Positions 43,705 to 53,324 of a stretch of 64,000 nt of DNA are shown one piece after another. This DNA comes from Rhabdophis nuchalis (Eukaryota; Chordata; Lepidosauria; Squamata; Natricidae), in NCBI GenBank assembly GCA_039707465.1, contig CM077647.1:172730663-172794662 (forward strand). Reading direction: 5' to 3'. A program made the position numbers and the translations under genes. The notes beneath the pieces are model-generated. The model was not told the origin of the DNA. It did no database searches and saw nothing but the letters and a program-made list of their open reading frames with translations. Within the stretch, counting starts at the first letter, position 1, and each line of letters starts with the position of its first letter.

Positions 43705-43712
43705 ATGCAAAT
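43705..43712 (+). promoter_or_regulatory. V12 octamer (canonical ATGCAAAT)
   Basis: 129 bp before the V12 ATG. Confidence 0.78.
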
Positions 43713-43833
43713 GGGGACACAATTTCCTCCTTAAAAGAGTCCTTTGGTTTCCCTTCTCAGGCTACACCCACCGATAGAAATTGTGTCCACTTGCCCAAAT
43801 CCTTCCCTCTCCATTGTTCTTATGGAGAGCAAA

Positions 43834-44264
43834 ATGTGGTTCAACCTGGTGTCCTTACTAGTAGTCCTCAGAGGTAACTATTCTCTCTATAGGGTGTCCA
43901 TGTCCATACTCTCATTTTAGGCGTAAGAGATCTCATTTAAAATACTTTTATTTCTAGGGGTCCGATCTCAGGTCCAGTTGGTGGAGTCTGGAGGGGATGT
44001 GAGAAGACCTGGGGAGACCCTCCGTCTCTCCTGCCAAGCCTCTGGATTCACCTTCAGCAGCTATAACATGAACTGGGTGAAACAGGCTCCTGGGAAAGGC
44101 TTGGAATGGGTGGCATGGATGCGTAATGATGGAGGACTAACCTACTACTCTGACAAAGTCAAGGGACGCTTCACCATCTCCAGGGACAATGCCAAAAGTC
44201 AGCTGTATCTGCAAATGAACAGCCTCAAACCAGAGGACACGGCTGTCTATTACTGTGCGAGACA
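43834..44264 (+). CDS. IGHV: V12: IGHV gene, intact coding exons
   Basis: Leader exon 43834-43873 ([13 protein letters not shown]), donor GTAACT; V exon 43958-44264 after ATTTCTAG. FR1 [18 protein letters not shown]1 [10 protein letters not shown]2 [17 protein letters not shown]2 MRNDGGL (unlike the IYPxSSG of its subfamily), FR3 ending [12 protein letters not shown]. Open with all key residues. The exchanged CDR2 in an otherwise MWFNL-type gene is notable. Probably functional. Confidence 0.93.
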
Positions 44265-44303
44265 CACAGTGAGAGGAAATGAATGTGAGACCAAGCAAAA
44301 ACC
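44265..44303 (+). other. V12 RSS (23-bp spacer)
   Basis: CACAGTG 44265-44271, GCAAAAACC 44295-44303. Confidence 0.88.
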
Positions 44304-44387
44304 TTCTCTTCCTTTGAACAGATTTCAAAAGTGATTAAGTTACAGAAGGTTGAATCCACCACTAAAAAGCCACAAGGAGTAATGTGG

Positions 44388-44868
44388 TGGCCTAGAGGTG
44401 GCGCTCTCCCTATCACAATCAGGAAGTTGTGAGTTTGATACTAGGTAGAGGGAGATATTTCTCTCCCTGGGCACACTGAGAATACATACGTTGATCAAAA
44501 CTCTGCATGTGCAACAGGAAGAGCATCCGGCCATTAAAACACCCTGGTAGCCCCATTCATTTCATTTCATTTTATTCGATTTATATACCGCACCTTCTCC
44601 ATCGAAATGGACCCAGGGCGGTGCACAGGAAATTAAAACCAACAAATAATAAAACAATACAATAAATAGATAAAAAGAATTAAATAAGAGCCTGTGCTAA
44701 AATTCCCACTAAAAACCCAACGTCCCTTTACGTATTTGGCAGAAGCTATGTAACAATAAAATCTAAACGATTAAGGCAAGACCAGCTTGCTGAAAAAAGT
44801 TCAGTTGCCCACACTCCACCTCACAAGGGATTATGGGATCGTTGAAAGAAGATAATGATGATCAATGA
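44388..44868 (+). mobile_element. tRNA-derived SINE interrupted by L2
   Basis: Same SINE as 39213, split after GCCCCATTCA and resumed at GTTGCCC by the L2 piece at 44560-44803. Confidence 0.75.
44560..44803 (-). mobile_element. L2 3' end nested in SINE
   Basis: TTTCA repeats, then TATACCGCACCTTCTCC and GGGCGGTGCACAGG. Short TTCA duplication at both edges; the V10-side SINE shows the empty site (39383-39398). Confidence 0.8.
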
Positions 44869-45109
44869 AGAACGGCACATTAAACTCCATCACTGTTTAC
44901 CAGTGTTGTCACATGGAACCCCATGGCCTCTCCACCCAGTGGGGGTGGCCTAAGAAATAATGCAAGTGGCATCAGATATTCTCTCATCATGGAGACATGA
45001 CAATTTTTTATTATTTCTGTAATAAGATACTAAAAATATCTCATGCAAGTTTCAAATTTTAGTAGGAGATAATTCTCACCATGAAACTTGTGTGTTTTTG
45101 CCTATAAAT

Positions 45110-45720
45110 GTTTTCTATACAATACTGTATTTTATGCACTATAATGCACACCAAACCATGAGATGCGCATTAGCCTTAGGGCAGGAAAACAAGAAAAAAA
45201 GATCTGCCTCCAATCACCCATCGAGTATTCATCTGGCTAGCATCCTTGCAACAAACAGCAAACAGCCTTGTCAGCTTCAGCAAGTCATTGCAGCCCCAGG
45301 ACGTGGTTCGTAAGGGCTCCATCCAGTTGCTCCCACCACAGGTCAACTTAGCTGAGCTGATGCCCCCACTGGGGAGTGCTGCAGCCCTTGCTGCCAAACA
45401 GCTGATTGGCAGTTGGATCAGCCTCCTGCAAAACTGCCAATCAGCTGTTCTAGGTGGCGGGGATTGCTGCTGCCACTGCTTATCACCGCTGCCGCCTATA
45501 GTTGCCGCCACCTATTGCCACCAATCAACACCGTTGCTGATCACCACTGATAGCCGTCACTGCTGCTCCTGCAGCTGATTGGCAGTATTCTTGGAAGCCC
45601 ATCAAACCACTGATCAACTGCTCAGCTGCAAAGGTTCCAGCATTTCCAGGTGACGGCGAATGGCAGCAGCGGTGACTGGCGACGGTGGCGGTGATAATAA
45701 ATTAATAAAATAATATAATA
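45110..45720. other. No gene; GC-richer segment with inverted repeat
   Basis: Contains 18-bp inverted arms (45397-45414 and 45432-45449) and a third copy of the arm core at 45572-45585. An open frame at 45246-45578 is Gln/Ser/Cys-rich and unrecognised. Confidence 0.4.
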
Positions 45721-45824
45721 TCCCCCACTCCTCACCCTGGCAGCATCACATCAAACCAGCCATTTAATGGCCCCATCCTACTCATGGTTCCCCAGGCTCG
45801 GTGGCAGAGTCTTATTTACCCATC

Positions 45825-46005
45825 ATACTTGCAGATGTCTTCAATCCATGTTGTTTAAAGTCTCTTCCATAGATGCTTTTTGTCAAGTGGGATCCATTCT
45901 ATACCTTTTTGGTCCACCTGCCCTCAGTAGTTCTTGTTGTGTGACCAGCCCATTTCGATTTCAATTCTTTTTGCTTTCATACACTCTGATTTATTCTCTA
46001 ATCCC
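45825..46005 (-). mobile_element. RTE/BovB-type LINE fragment
   Basis: GTCAAGTGGGATCCATTCTA and TGACCAGCCCATTTCGATTT match the element at 40237 on the same strand. Confidence 0.7.
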
Positions 46006-46246
46006 TGTGAAGGTCTTTCTATCTTGTCTTATTTGTCTAATCTTGTTCGTATTTGAAGATAAGACATGGATTTTATGTGCAAGATAAATCTACGAGAATA
46101 ATAAACAGAAGAACTTTTGCTTTAATTGCTTTACATGATTTTTAATTGCCGTAAGGTAGAGGTTTCCTTTGCTTTCTGAGGGTTGCAATATTACAGAAAG
46201 GTGAATGAAGGGAATGCTCTTGGGGAGCATTTTTATCTCATTCAAT

Positions 46247-46254
46247 ATGCAAAT
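46247..46254 (+). promoter_or_regulatory. V13 octamer (canonical ATGCAAAT)
   Basis: 131 bp before the V13 ATG. Confidence 0.78.
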
Positions 46255-46377
46255 GGAGACACAATTTCCTCCTTTAAAAGAGTCCTTTGGTTTCCCTTCT
46301 CAGGCTACACCTATTGATAGAAATTGTGTTCACTTGCCCAAATCCTTCCCTCTCCATTCCTTCTTATGGAAAACAAA

Positions 46378-46808
46378 ATGTGGTTCAACCTGGTGTCCTT
46401 ACTAGTAGTCCTCAGAGGTAACTATTCTCTCTATAGAGTGTCTATGTCCATGCTCTTGTTTTAGGAGTAAGAAATCTCATTTAAAATACTTTTATTTCTA
46501 GGTGTCCAATCTCAGGTCCAGTTGGTGGAGTCTGGAGGGGATGTGAGAAGACCTGGGGAGTCCCTCCATCTCTCCTGCCAAGCCTCTGGATTCACCTTCA
46601 GCAGCAACGGGATGGCTTGGGTGAGACAGGCTCCTGGGAAAGGCCTGGAATGGGTTTCATACATCTATACCGATTCTAGTGGAAAGTTCTATTCAGACAA
46701 AGTCAAGGGACGCTTCACCATCTCCAGGGACAATGCAAAAAGCCAGCTGTATCTGCAAATGAACAGCCTCAAACCAGAGGACACGGCTGTCTATTACTGT
46801 GCAAGACT
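46378..46808 (+). CDS. IGHV: V13: IGHV gene, intact coding exons
   Basis: Leader exon 46378-46417 ([13 protein letters not shown]), donor GTAACT; V exon 46502-46808 after ATTTCTAG. FR1 [15 protein letters not shown] ... LHLSC, CDR1 [10 protein letters not shown]2 [17 protein letters not shown]2 [10 protein letters not shown]3 ending [12 protein letters not shown]. Open with a perfect heptamer. Probably functional. Confidence 0.93.
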
Positions 46809-46847
46809 CACAGTGAGAGGAAGTAAATGTGACCCCAAGCAAAAACC
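46809..46847 (+). other. V13 RSS (23-bp spacer)
   Basis: CACAGTG 46809-46815, GCAAAAACC 46839-46847. Confidence 0.88.
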
Positions 46848-47410
46848 TTCTCTTCCTTTGAGCAGCTTTCCAAGCTGATTTACTTACAGAAGGTTGAATT
46901 TGTAAAACCACCCCTGAAAAACATCCCATAAAACACCATCATTGCTTATTTCTCAGTTGTTCTTGGAAGATGCAGTGGGGAGCCTGTTTAGCAGTATGGG
47001 AGCAGATGAGTTGAAAATGTCAAGGCAGTACAGATAGTTCTCGACTCATAACAGTTCATTTACTGACTGTTAAAAATTGGGGGAAAACACTGGGAAAAGT
47101 AATTTACGATCCTTTTTCAGAGTGATGATCTTTTCATCATCTCAATGGTCATCTGATCAAAGTTCAGAGGCTTGACAACGGACTCATATTTATGATAGTT
47201 ATATAGTGTCCTGGAGTTACATGATTACCTTTTGGGACCTTCTGACAAGCAAAGTCTATGAGGCAGCCAGATCCATCATACCATAGAGCAGGAGTGAAAC
47301 TTTATGATCATCTTTCTAAATATCCAAACTGCCATTCAAATGTTGAGGAAACAGCTGGACCTAAGGAATCTCCTCAGAGAATTAGGAAGTTGTCTCCCCT
47401 TCTCACTTTG

Positions 47411-47427
47411 GGCACCGGGGGGGCAAT
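47411..47427 (+). promoter_or_regulatory. Degenerate CTCF-like motif after V13
   Basis: GGCACCGGGGGGGCAATG: the same segment as the intact copies but with the core lengthened by a G. Probably weak or dead. Confidence 0.35.
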
Positions 47428-47466
47428 GTTGTCATATGAAACTCCATGGCCTCTCTCCATGGCATG

Positions 47467-47602
47467 GAGTGTCTACGTCCATGCTCTCGTTTTAGGTGTA
47501 AGAGATCTCATTTAAAATACTTTACTTTCAAGGTGTCCAATCGGAGGTTCAGGTGGTGGAGTCTTGATGGAATGTGAGAACACCTGGAGAGTCCCTCCAT
47601 CT
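47467..47602 (+). pseudogene. IGHV: V14: truncated IGHV fragment
   Basis: Starts inside a leader intron (GTGTCTACGTCCATGC), has an acceptor TTTCAAG, and an FR1 with an in-frame TGA (GAGTCTTGATGG). It breaks off after the FR1 Leu-His codons at 47602, directly joined to the promoter region of V15. No leader, FR2, FR3 or RSS. Confidence 0.85.
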
Positions 47603-47656
47603 GACATAAAGGCGTATGATGTGAATGCACTGGTGAGCTTCTTTATCTCATCCAAT

Positions 47657-47664
47657 ATGCAAAT
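47657..47664 (+). promoter_or_regulatory. V15 octamer (canonical ATGCAAAT)
   Basis: 132 bp before the V15 ATG. Confidence 0.78.
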
Positions 47665-47788
47665 GGAGATACAATTTCCTCCTTTAAAAGAGTCCTATAG
47701 TTTCCCTTCTCAGGCTACAAACAATTGAAAGAAATTGTGTTCATTTGCCCAAATCCTTCCCTGTCCTTTCCTTCTTACGGAGAGCAAA

Positions 47789-48236
47789 ATGTGGTTCAAC
47801 CTGGTGTCCTTACTAGTAGTCCTCAGAGGTAACTATTCTCTCTATAGAGTGTCTACATCCATGCTCTCGTTACATCCATGCTCTCGTTTTAGGTGCAAGA
47901 GATCTCATTTAAAATACTTTTCTTTCAAGGTGTCCAATCAGAGGTTCAGTTGGTGGAGTCTGGAGGGGATGTGAGAACACCTGGAGAGTCCCTCCGTCTC
48001 TCCTGCCAAGCCTCTGGATTCACCATCAGCAGCTATGATATGCACTGGGTGAGACAGGCTCCAGGGAAATGCCTGGAATGGGTGGCATACATCTATCCTG
48101 ATTCCAGTGGAATATTCTACTCAAACAAAGTCAAGGGACGCGTCACCATCTCCAGGGACAATGCCAAAAGACAGCTGTATCTGCAAATGAACAATCTGAA
48201 AGAAGAGGACACAACAGTCTACTATTGTACGAGGGA
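47789..48236 (+). CDS. IGHV: V15: IGHV gene, open exon, poor RSS
   Basis: Leader exon 47789-47828 ([13 protein letters not shown]), donor GTAACT. The intron contains a short internal duplication (ACATCCATGCTCTCGTT twice). V exon 47930-48236 after TTTCAAG. FR1 [18 protein letters not shown]1 [10 protein letters not shown]2 [14 protein letters not shown] with an extra Cys for Gly, CDR2 [10 protein letters not shown]3 with KGRVTIS and ending [12 protein letters not shown]. No stop. The RSS is degraded, so the gene may be an ORF that cannot rearrange. Confidence 0.85.
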
Positions 48237-48275
48237 CACAATCAGGGGAACTTAATCTAAAACCAAACAAAACCA
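48237..48275 (+). other. V15 RSS, degraded
   Basis: Heptamer CACAATC 48237-48243 (two changes); nonamer position ACAAAACCA 48267-48275, one A short. Confidence 0.65.
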
Positions 48276-48442
48276 TTCCTTCTTTCAGAGCAGCTCTGCA
48301 ACATTGTTCAGTCCCAGATCGAGGAATAGTCAATGAAGAATGACATCATCATCATCATCATCATCATCATGATGTCAATAGTAATAGCAAAACCAGGATG
48401 ACTGAGAATTCCACCAAATGCCACAGTCCAAGAAATCCTAAT

Positions 48443-48798
48443 GGGACACGGTGGCTCAGTGGCTAAGATGCTGAGCTTGTTGATCAGAAAGGTCGATAGT
48501 TTGGCAGTTCAACTCCCTAGCACCGCATAAAGGAGTGAGGTCCCGTTACGTGTCACAGCTTCTGCCAACCTAGCAGTTCGAAAGCAGGTACAAAATGCAA
48601 GTAGAAAAACAGGGACCACTTTTGGTGGGAAGGTAGCAACGTTCCAAGGGCCTGTGGGTGTTTAGTCATACCGGCCACATGACCACGGAAACATCTTCGG
48701 ACAGCGCTGGCTCTTCAGCTTTGAAATGGGAGATGAACACTGCCCCTTAGAGTTGGGAACAACTAGCACATATGTGGAAGGGGAACCCTTGCCTTTTA
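48443..48798 (+). mobile_element. Complete Sauria-type SINE
   Basis: A tRNA-like head (GGTGGCTCAGTGGCTAAGATG, A box; GGCAGTTCAACTCCC, B-box-like), then the conserved body (GGCCACATGACCACGG, CATCTTCGGACAGCGCTGGC) and a BovB-related tail (ACCCTTGCC). Perfect 13-bp target duplication AAGAAATCCTAAT at 48430-48442 and 48799-48811. Confidence 0.9.
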
Positions 48799-48911
48799 AA
48801 GAAATCCTAATAAATCACTCCTCTATTCTACAGTTAGAATGTGAAAAATATTCCTGGACCAAGAAGTGCTGTTGTCTTTTATGTTCTATCTGCAATATGT
48901 GTCTTTTAAAA

Positions 48912-49065
48912 AGAGGAGAGGAGAGGGGAGGGGAGGAGAGGAGAGGGAAGGGGAGGGGAGAGGAGATAAGACAAGACAAGACAAGACAAGACAAGACAAG
49001 ACAAGGGAAAGGAGAGCAGAGCGAGAGGAGAGGAGAGGAGAGGAGAGGAGAGAAGAGAAGAGAAA
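48912..49065. repeat. GAGAGG / ACAAG purine-rich repeats
   Basis: AGAGG-type repeats with an (ACAAG)n core near 48968-49005. Confidence 0.92.
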
Positions 49066-49180
49066 AATGTCCCATCACTTTTCATAGGACTGAAATGTTA
49101 TGTGAACATCAGTTATGCAATGAGTGTGGTAGGAAACCTATAAGAACAATGCACTGAGAGGCCTTTTTATACAAAACAAC

Positions 49181-49450
49181 ATGTAAATCAAGGGGCAACC
49201 TCCCCTTTATTTGAGCCAGTTGGCTTCCCTTCTTAAGCTACAGTCACCAATGCAAAATTTGTGCACTTTCGAGTTCCCTCCATTCATTACAGGGACCCAT
49301 GATTATTCCTGAGCCTAAATCTGGTATTCTTATTGGCAGTCCTCTTTCGTGAATTTTCTACTACTTCCTGTTTTACTGATGGTCTCATGGACACACTTTT
49401 CTGATAGGGTGGCAAGTCTAAAAATCAGTCAATGGAGTCTTGTCTTAAAA
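49181..49450 (+). pseudogene. IGHV: V16: decayed IGHV unit
   Basis: Octamer ATGTAAAT at 49181; a frame-shifted leader from ATG 49299 recalling V17; an intron with a weak acceptor (CTGATAG about 49408); then an FR1 trace GTCAATGGAGTCTTG. No body of a V exon follows; V17's promoter region begins soon after. Confidence 0.75.
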
Positions 49451-49542
49451 CTGAAAGGTTTTATAGTTAAGTCAACAATGTAGGGAGCGTGCAAGAAAAC
49501 TGGGAAACAAATGTATTGGTGAGTTCTTTTATCCCAACCAAT

Positions 49543-49550
49543 ATGTAAAT
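49543..49550 (+). promoter_or_regulatory. V17 octamer (ATGTAAAT)
   Basis: 134 bp before the V17 ATG. Confidence 0.65.
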
Positions 49551-49676
49551 CAAGTCACAATTTCCCTCTTTAAAAAGACAGTTGCTTTTCCTTTTCAGGC
49601 TACACCCACCAAAACAAAGTTTGTGCACTTTCCCGAATCCTTCCTGATCTATTCCCCACAATTGTCCAGAGTGAAA

Positions 49677-50115
49677 ATGCTTCCGTGGCTGAACTTGATA
49701 TCCTTATTCGCAGTCCTCCATGGTAATTGTGTCTTCCCTATTCAGCTTCTTTCCATTTTAATTCCTGTGTACAGGAGGGATTATTGATACTCTTTTCTTT
49801 TTAGGTGTGAAGTCTCAAGTCCAGTTGGTGGAGTCTGGAGGAGATGTGAGAAGACTTGGAGGATCCCTCCATCTCTCCTGTAAAGCCTCTGGATTTACCC
49901 TCAGTGGCTACTGGATTCACTGGGTGAGACAGACCCCAAGAAAAGGACTGGAATGGATTTCAAACATACATCCAAGTTCAGCTAGTATTTACTACACTGA
50001 GAAAGTCAAGGGACGCTTCACCGCCTCCAGGGACAATGCCAGAAGCCAGCTGTCTCTGCAAATGAACAGCCTCAAAGCTGAAGACACAGGAGTCTATTAC
50101 TGCTTGCGAGAGGCA
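49677..50115 (+). CDS. IGHV: V17: IGHV gene, intact exons, odd RSS
   Basis: Leader exon 49677-49722 ([15 protein letters not shown]), donor GTAATT; V exon 49805-50115 after CTTTTTAG. FR1 [21 protein letters not shown]1 GFTLSGYW (as in V1), FR2 [17 protein letters not shown]2 [10 protein letters not shown]3 [14 protein letters not shown], ending [10 protein letters not shown]. Cys, Trp and Cys intact, no stop. The RSS spacer is one base too long and the nonamer carries a G. Confidence 0.89.
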
Positions 50116-50155
50116 CACAGTGAGAGGAAGTGAATCTGAAGCCATTGCAAGAACT
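50116..50155 (+). other. V17 RSS, 24-bp spacer
   Basis: CACAGTG 50116-50122, spacer 50123-50146 (24 bp), nonamer GCAAGAACT 50147-50155. Confidence 0.75.
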
Positions 50156-50561
50156 TTCCTTCCCTTGAAGCAGCTCTTCAACTTGATTCAGCCTCAAGTC
50201 CTGGATTAGTCAATGAGGATGGATCACCACCCAGTGAGAACTTTAGGGTTCTTTTTTTCTGGATGTCCATGTGGAGAGTTTGCTGAGGGGAAAAAATGAA
50301 ATGTGAGGAAAATGGCTTGACATTTCCAGCTTCCCAATGTAAGAAGCTGGAATCCACAGAATGGACAGTAGTCCTTTAGTATCATGGTGGAAGCAGAGGC
50401 TGGTTTCATATAATTTTACCACCAGTTTGCCGCACACCGTGAGCGCATATGCGTGCAAACTCGCTTTGTGAGCGTGCGACCCTTCTGTGCATGTTCACAC
50501 ACACAGCTTGCATGCATGAGTGCGGCTTAGAAAATTGTGGCTAAATAGGATGACATAGTGC

Positions 50562-51159
50562 TGGAGCGGGAGGGCAGTCCTCAGACCGAGGCTTCCCAAG
50601 AGCATGAAGCAGACTCCGTGTCCTGACAAGAAACCATTTTATTAATTGACTATGAATTCTGCTCCTTCACATTCAGCAAAGTCTTTCAAGGGAGGATTTA
50701 GAGTCACAGACCTTATCTGGCTTGAAGAGCTGACATGCCGATATCTGCAGAACTTGGCAAGGAATTGCGGAGTGTCATGAACCAATGAAGCGAACTACAA
50801 TTGTCTCCTGCAAACTCCACTCCCCTTTCGCTCCTCTTTTAGTTCCTCTGGGAGGGGCCATTCATCATCCACCTGTGGCCTTACTCCCAATTCAACCTCT
50901 GTTCTTTAGCTCTTCCCTTCGCCTGGCAACTCTGCGCATGGGCACACTGGAAACAGGCTCCAGCTGTTTGTCTGCCTCAGTGATGTCTGACTCTGAAGGC
51001 AGCTGATAACTGGCATACAGCTCTGGCCCCCTCTCTGCCTCTGACACAGAGCCCTCGTCAGAGCCTTCCCCAGACTCCAGGACTGGCTAGTGTTCCTCCC
51101 CAACCTCCTCACTGTCTGAATCTGCTGCCAGTTCTGCTGGCCACTGGTGGGCCATAACA
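50562..51159 (-). mobile_element. Probable solo LTR (TGTTATGGCCCACC start)
   Basis: The minus strand starts TGTTATGGCCCACCAGTGGC and includes AATAAAATGG as a polyadenylation-type signal. It resembles the solo LTR at 52484 at its start. The far end and target duplication are not clear. Confidence 0.55.
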
Positions 51160-51364
51160 TGCAGGCCCACCCACAGGTAAAAACTACCGGTTCACCCGAA
51201 CCAGTCTGAACCAGCTGAATACCACCACTGAATGGAAGAGTAGAAATGAAACTTCAGGGCAATATTTCACAATATCCAAAGTGTCCTACAAATATTGAAG
51301 AAACATCTGAAGCTAAAGAATCTCTTTGGAGAGTTAGGAAGATGCAGCCTCTCTTCATATTTGA

Positions 51365-51380
51365 CCCTGAGGGGCAACGT
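51365..51380 (+). promoter_or_regulatory. Weak CTCF-like motif after V17
   Basis: CCCTGAGGGGCAACG in the conserved V downstream segment; a poorer match than the copies after V3-V5. Confidence 0.3.
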
Positions 51381-51474
51381 TGTGGCAGAAAACTCCCTGG
51401 CCTATGCACACAATGGGTGTGGGGTAGAGAATAAAACAAGTGTCATTAGATATTGTCTCATTTTGTAGCATAGA

Positions 51475-51745
51475 ATCGAAATAGAATAGAATAGAATAGA
51501 ATAGAAATAGGGTAAGGTGGGGTGGGGTGGGGTGGAATGGAATGGAATGGAATAGAATAGAATAGAATAGAATAGAATAGAATAGAATAGAATAGAATAA
51601 GGGTAGGGTAGGGTAGGGTAGGGTAGACTGGAATAGAATAGAATAGAATTAGGGTGGGGTGGGGTGGGGTGGGGTGGAATGGAATGGAATGGAATGGAAT
51701 AGAATAGAATAGAATAGAATAGAATAGAATAGAATAGAATAGAGC
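51475..51745. repeat. (AATAG)n / (GGGTG)n satellite
   Basis: Alternating AATAG, GGGTG/GGGTA and AATGG pentamers, about 270 bp. Confidence 0.95.
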
Positions 51746-51840
51746 AATGTTGGAAGGGACCTTGGAGGACTTCTAATTCAACCCCTTGCTTAGGCAGGAA
51801 ACCTTAATCTTTCAGACAAATGCTTGACATTAGAAAAAAA
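51745..51840 (-). mobile_element. CR1/L3-type LINE 3' end
   Basis: TTGGAAGGGACCTTGGAGGA and CAACCCCTTGCTTAGGCAGG are the reversed CR1 3' end. The AATAG satellite has grown from its tail. Confidence 0.75.
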
Positions 51841-52044
51841 TGGATAATAGAAAAAAGTTAGCTCTTTTTTTTGTAATCACAAAGAAAGTGTTAATATTGT
51901 TCTTGAGCTAAAATATGCTGCAGAAAAAAAAATCATTGATTTTTTTCAGTCTCTCTTTCCACCTTTATTGTCTTTTCTGGTTGGTTTCTATGCAAGGAAA
52001 CCTAGGAGATCAATGCACAGAAGGGTTCTTTGATCTCAATGGTT

Positions 52045-52102
52045 ATGAATAATGAATGAATGAATGAATGAATGAATGAATGCATTCATTCATTCATTCA
52101 TT
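52045..52102. repeat. (GAAT)n then (ATTC)n, inverted pair
   Basis: About 30 bp of GAAT repeats followed by ATTC repeats: a self-complementary tract. Confidence 0.9.
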
Positions 52103-52237
52103 TGCTTCTTTGTTTATTTATATAATGTTTTAGTCTTAATCTTATATGTCTTGTTATATTGCATTATCCATTTTAACACTGTAAGCCACTAAAGAGTTAC
52201 CTTGTGCTGAGAGGGGTGGCAATTAAATTAAAAAAAT

Positions 52238-52456
52238 AAAGTAAGGTAAGGTAAGGTAAGGTAAAGTAAAGTAAAGTAAAGTAAAGTAAAGTAAAGTAAA
52301 GTAAAGTAAAGTAAAGTAAAGTAAAGTAAAGTAAAGTAAAGTAAAGTAAAGTAAAGTAAAGTAAAGTAAAGTAAAGTAAAGTAAAGTAAAGTAAAGTAAA
52401 GTAAAGTAAAGTAAAGTAAAGTAAAGTAAAGTAAAGTAAAGTAAAGTAAAATAAAA
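52238..52456. repeat. (GTAAA)n satellite
   Basis: Over 200 bp of almost pure GTAAA pentamers following GTAAG repeats. Confidence 0.97.
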
Positions 52457-52483
52457 TATAAAATAAGTAATTAAATACATTTG

Positions 52484-53042
52484 TGTTGTGGCCCAGCAGG
52501 GACCGGCTGAGCTGTTGATGGACTCTGATAGTGAGGAACAATATGAGTCTGCCCTGGAGGCTAAGGAAGACCCTGGGGGGGAGTTCGGAGTTAGAGCAGG
52601 GACCAGAGAGGCTGGTTGGCCACCAGGAGGCGCCTGAGTCATGGAGCAGTGGGGAAGACCAGAGTCAGTTTGTCCCTGACGCTAGAATGTGAAGAGCTGA
52701 AAGGTGGAAGGAGCAACTCTGGAGACAGACTCACAGCAGGTGATTAGGCAAAAGGTGGTTGTTGATTAGCCCCCTCCCGGAAAGCTTATCGGTGAGGCAA
52801 TGGGAGGGGACATTTGCAGGAAACAACCATTCAGTGAAGGAGTCATGAACGTCTGCGTGAGTTGAAGCCTGTGCCTGTTCAGTTTCCTGTGAGTTTGAAG
52901 GCTTGTGTGAAAGTTTGTTGCGAAGCCAAGCCTGTGCCGTGAGTTTCTGGGCTCTCAGCCAAGGGACTGCTTATCTAGCTTATTAACAGTGGCAACCAGC
53001 CAAGTTTAGGTTCTTGTTTATTCTGAGGCCACGGACAGAACA
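52484..53042 (+). mobile_element. Solo LTR, 559 bp
   Basis: Begins TGTTGTGGCCCAGCAGGGAC and ends AGAACA, with CATTTG repeated at 52478-52483 and 53043-53048. No internal retroviral sequence between two LTRs, so it looks like the product of LTR-LTR recombination. Source family not identified. Confidence 0.75.
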
Positions 53043-53054
53043 CATTTGTATCCC

Positions 53055-53295
53055 GCAAAAGAGCTGAGGTGGTGCAGTGGTTAGGTTGCAGTACTGCAGG
53101 CTAATTCAGCTGATTGCTAGCTGCAGTTCAGCAGTTCAAATCCCACCAGGCTCAAGGTGGACTCAGCCTCCCATCCTTCCCAGGTGGGTAAAATGAGGAC
53201 CCAGATTATTGGGAGCAAGAGACTGATGCTGTAAACTGCTTAAAGAGGGTTGTAAAAGCACTTAAATGGTATATAAGTGCTATTGCTATTTTTTA
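53055..53295 (+). mobile_element. tRNA-derived SINE
   Basis: GAGGTGGTGCAGTGGTTAGG (A box) and CAGCAGTTCAAATCCCACC (B box). The body has CAGGTGGGTAAAATGAGGAC and the 3' part ends GGTATATAAGTGCTATTGCT. A common squamate SINE layout. Confidence 0.8.
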
Positions 53296-53324
53296 TAAAT
53301 AATTCAAGGTGGTGGATAAAAACA

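Noticed and set aside
45246..45578. 110-codon ORF between V12 and V13
   Set aside because: Composition reflects CTGCTG/CACCA-type repeats; no homology recognised, no splice or promoter context.
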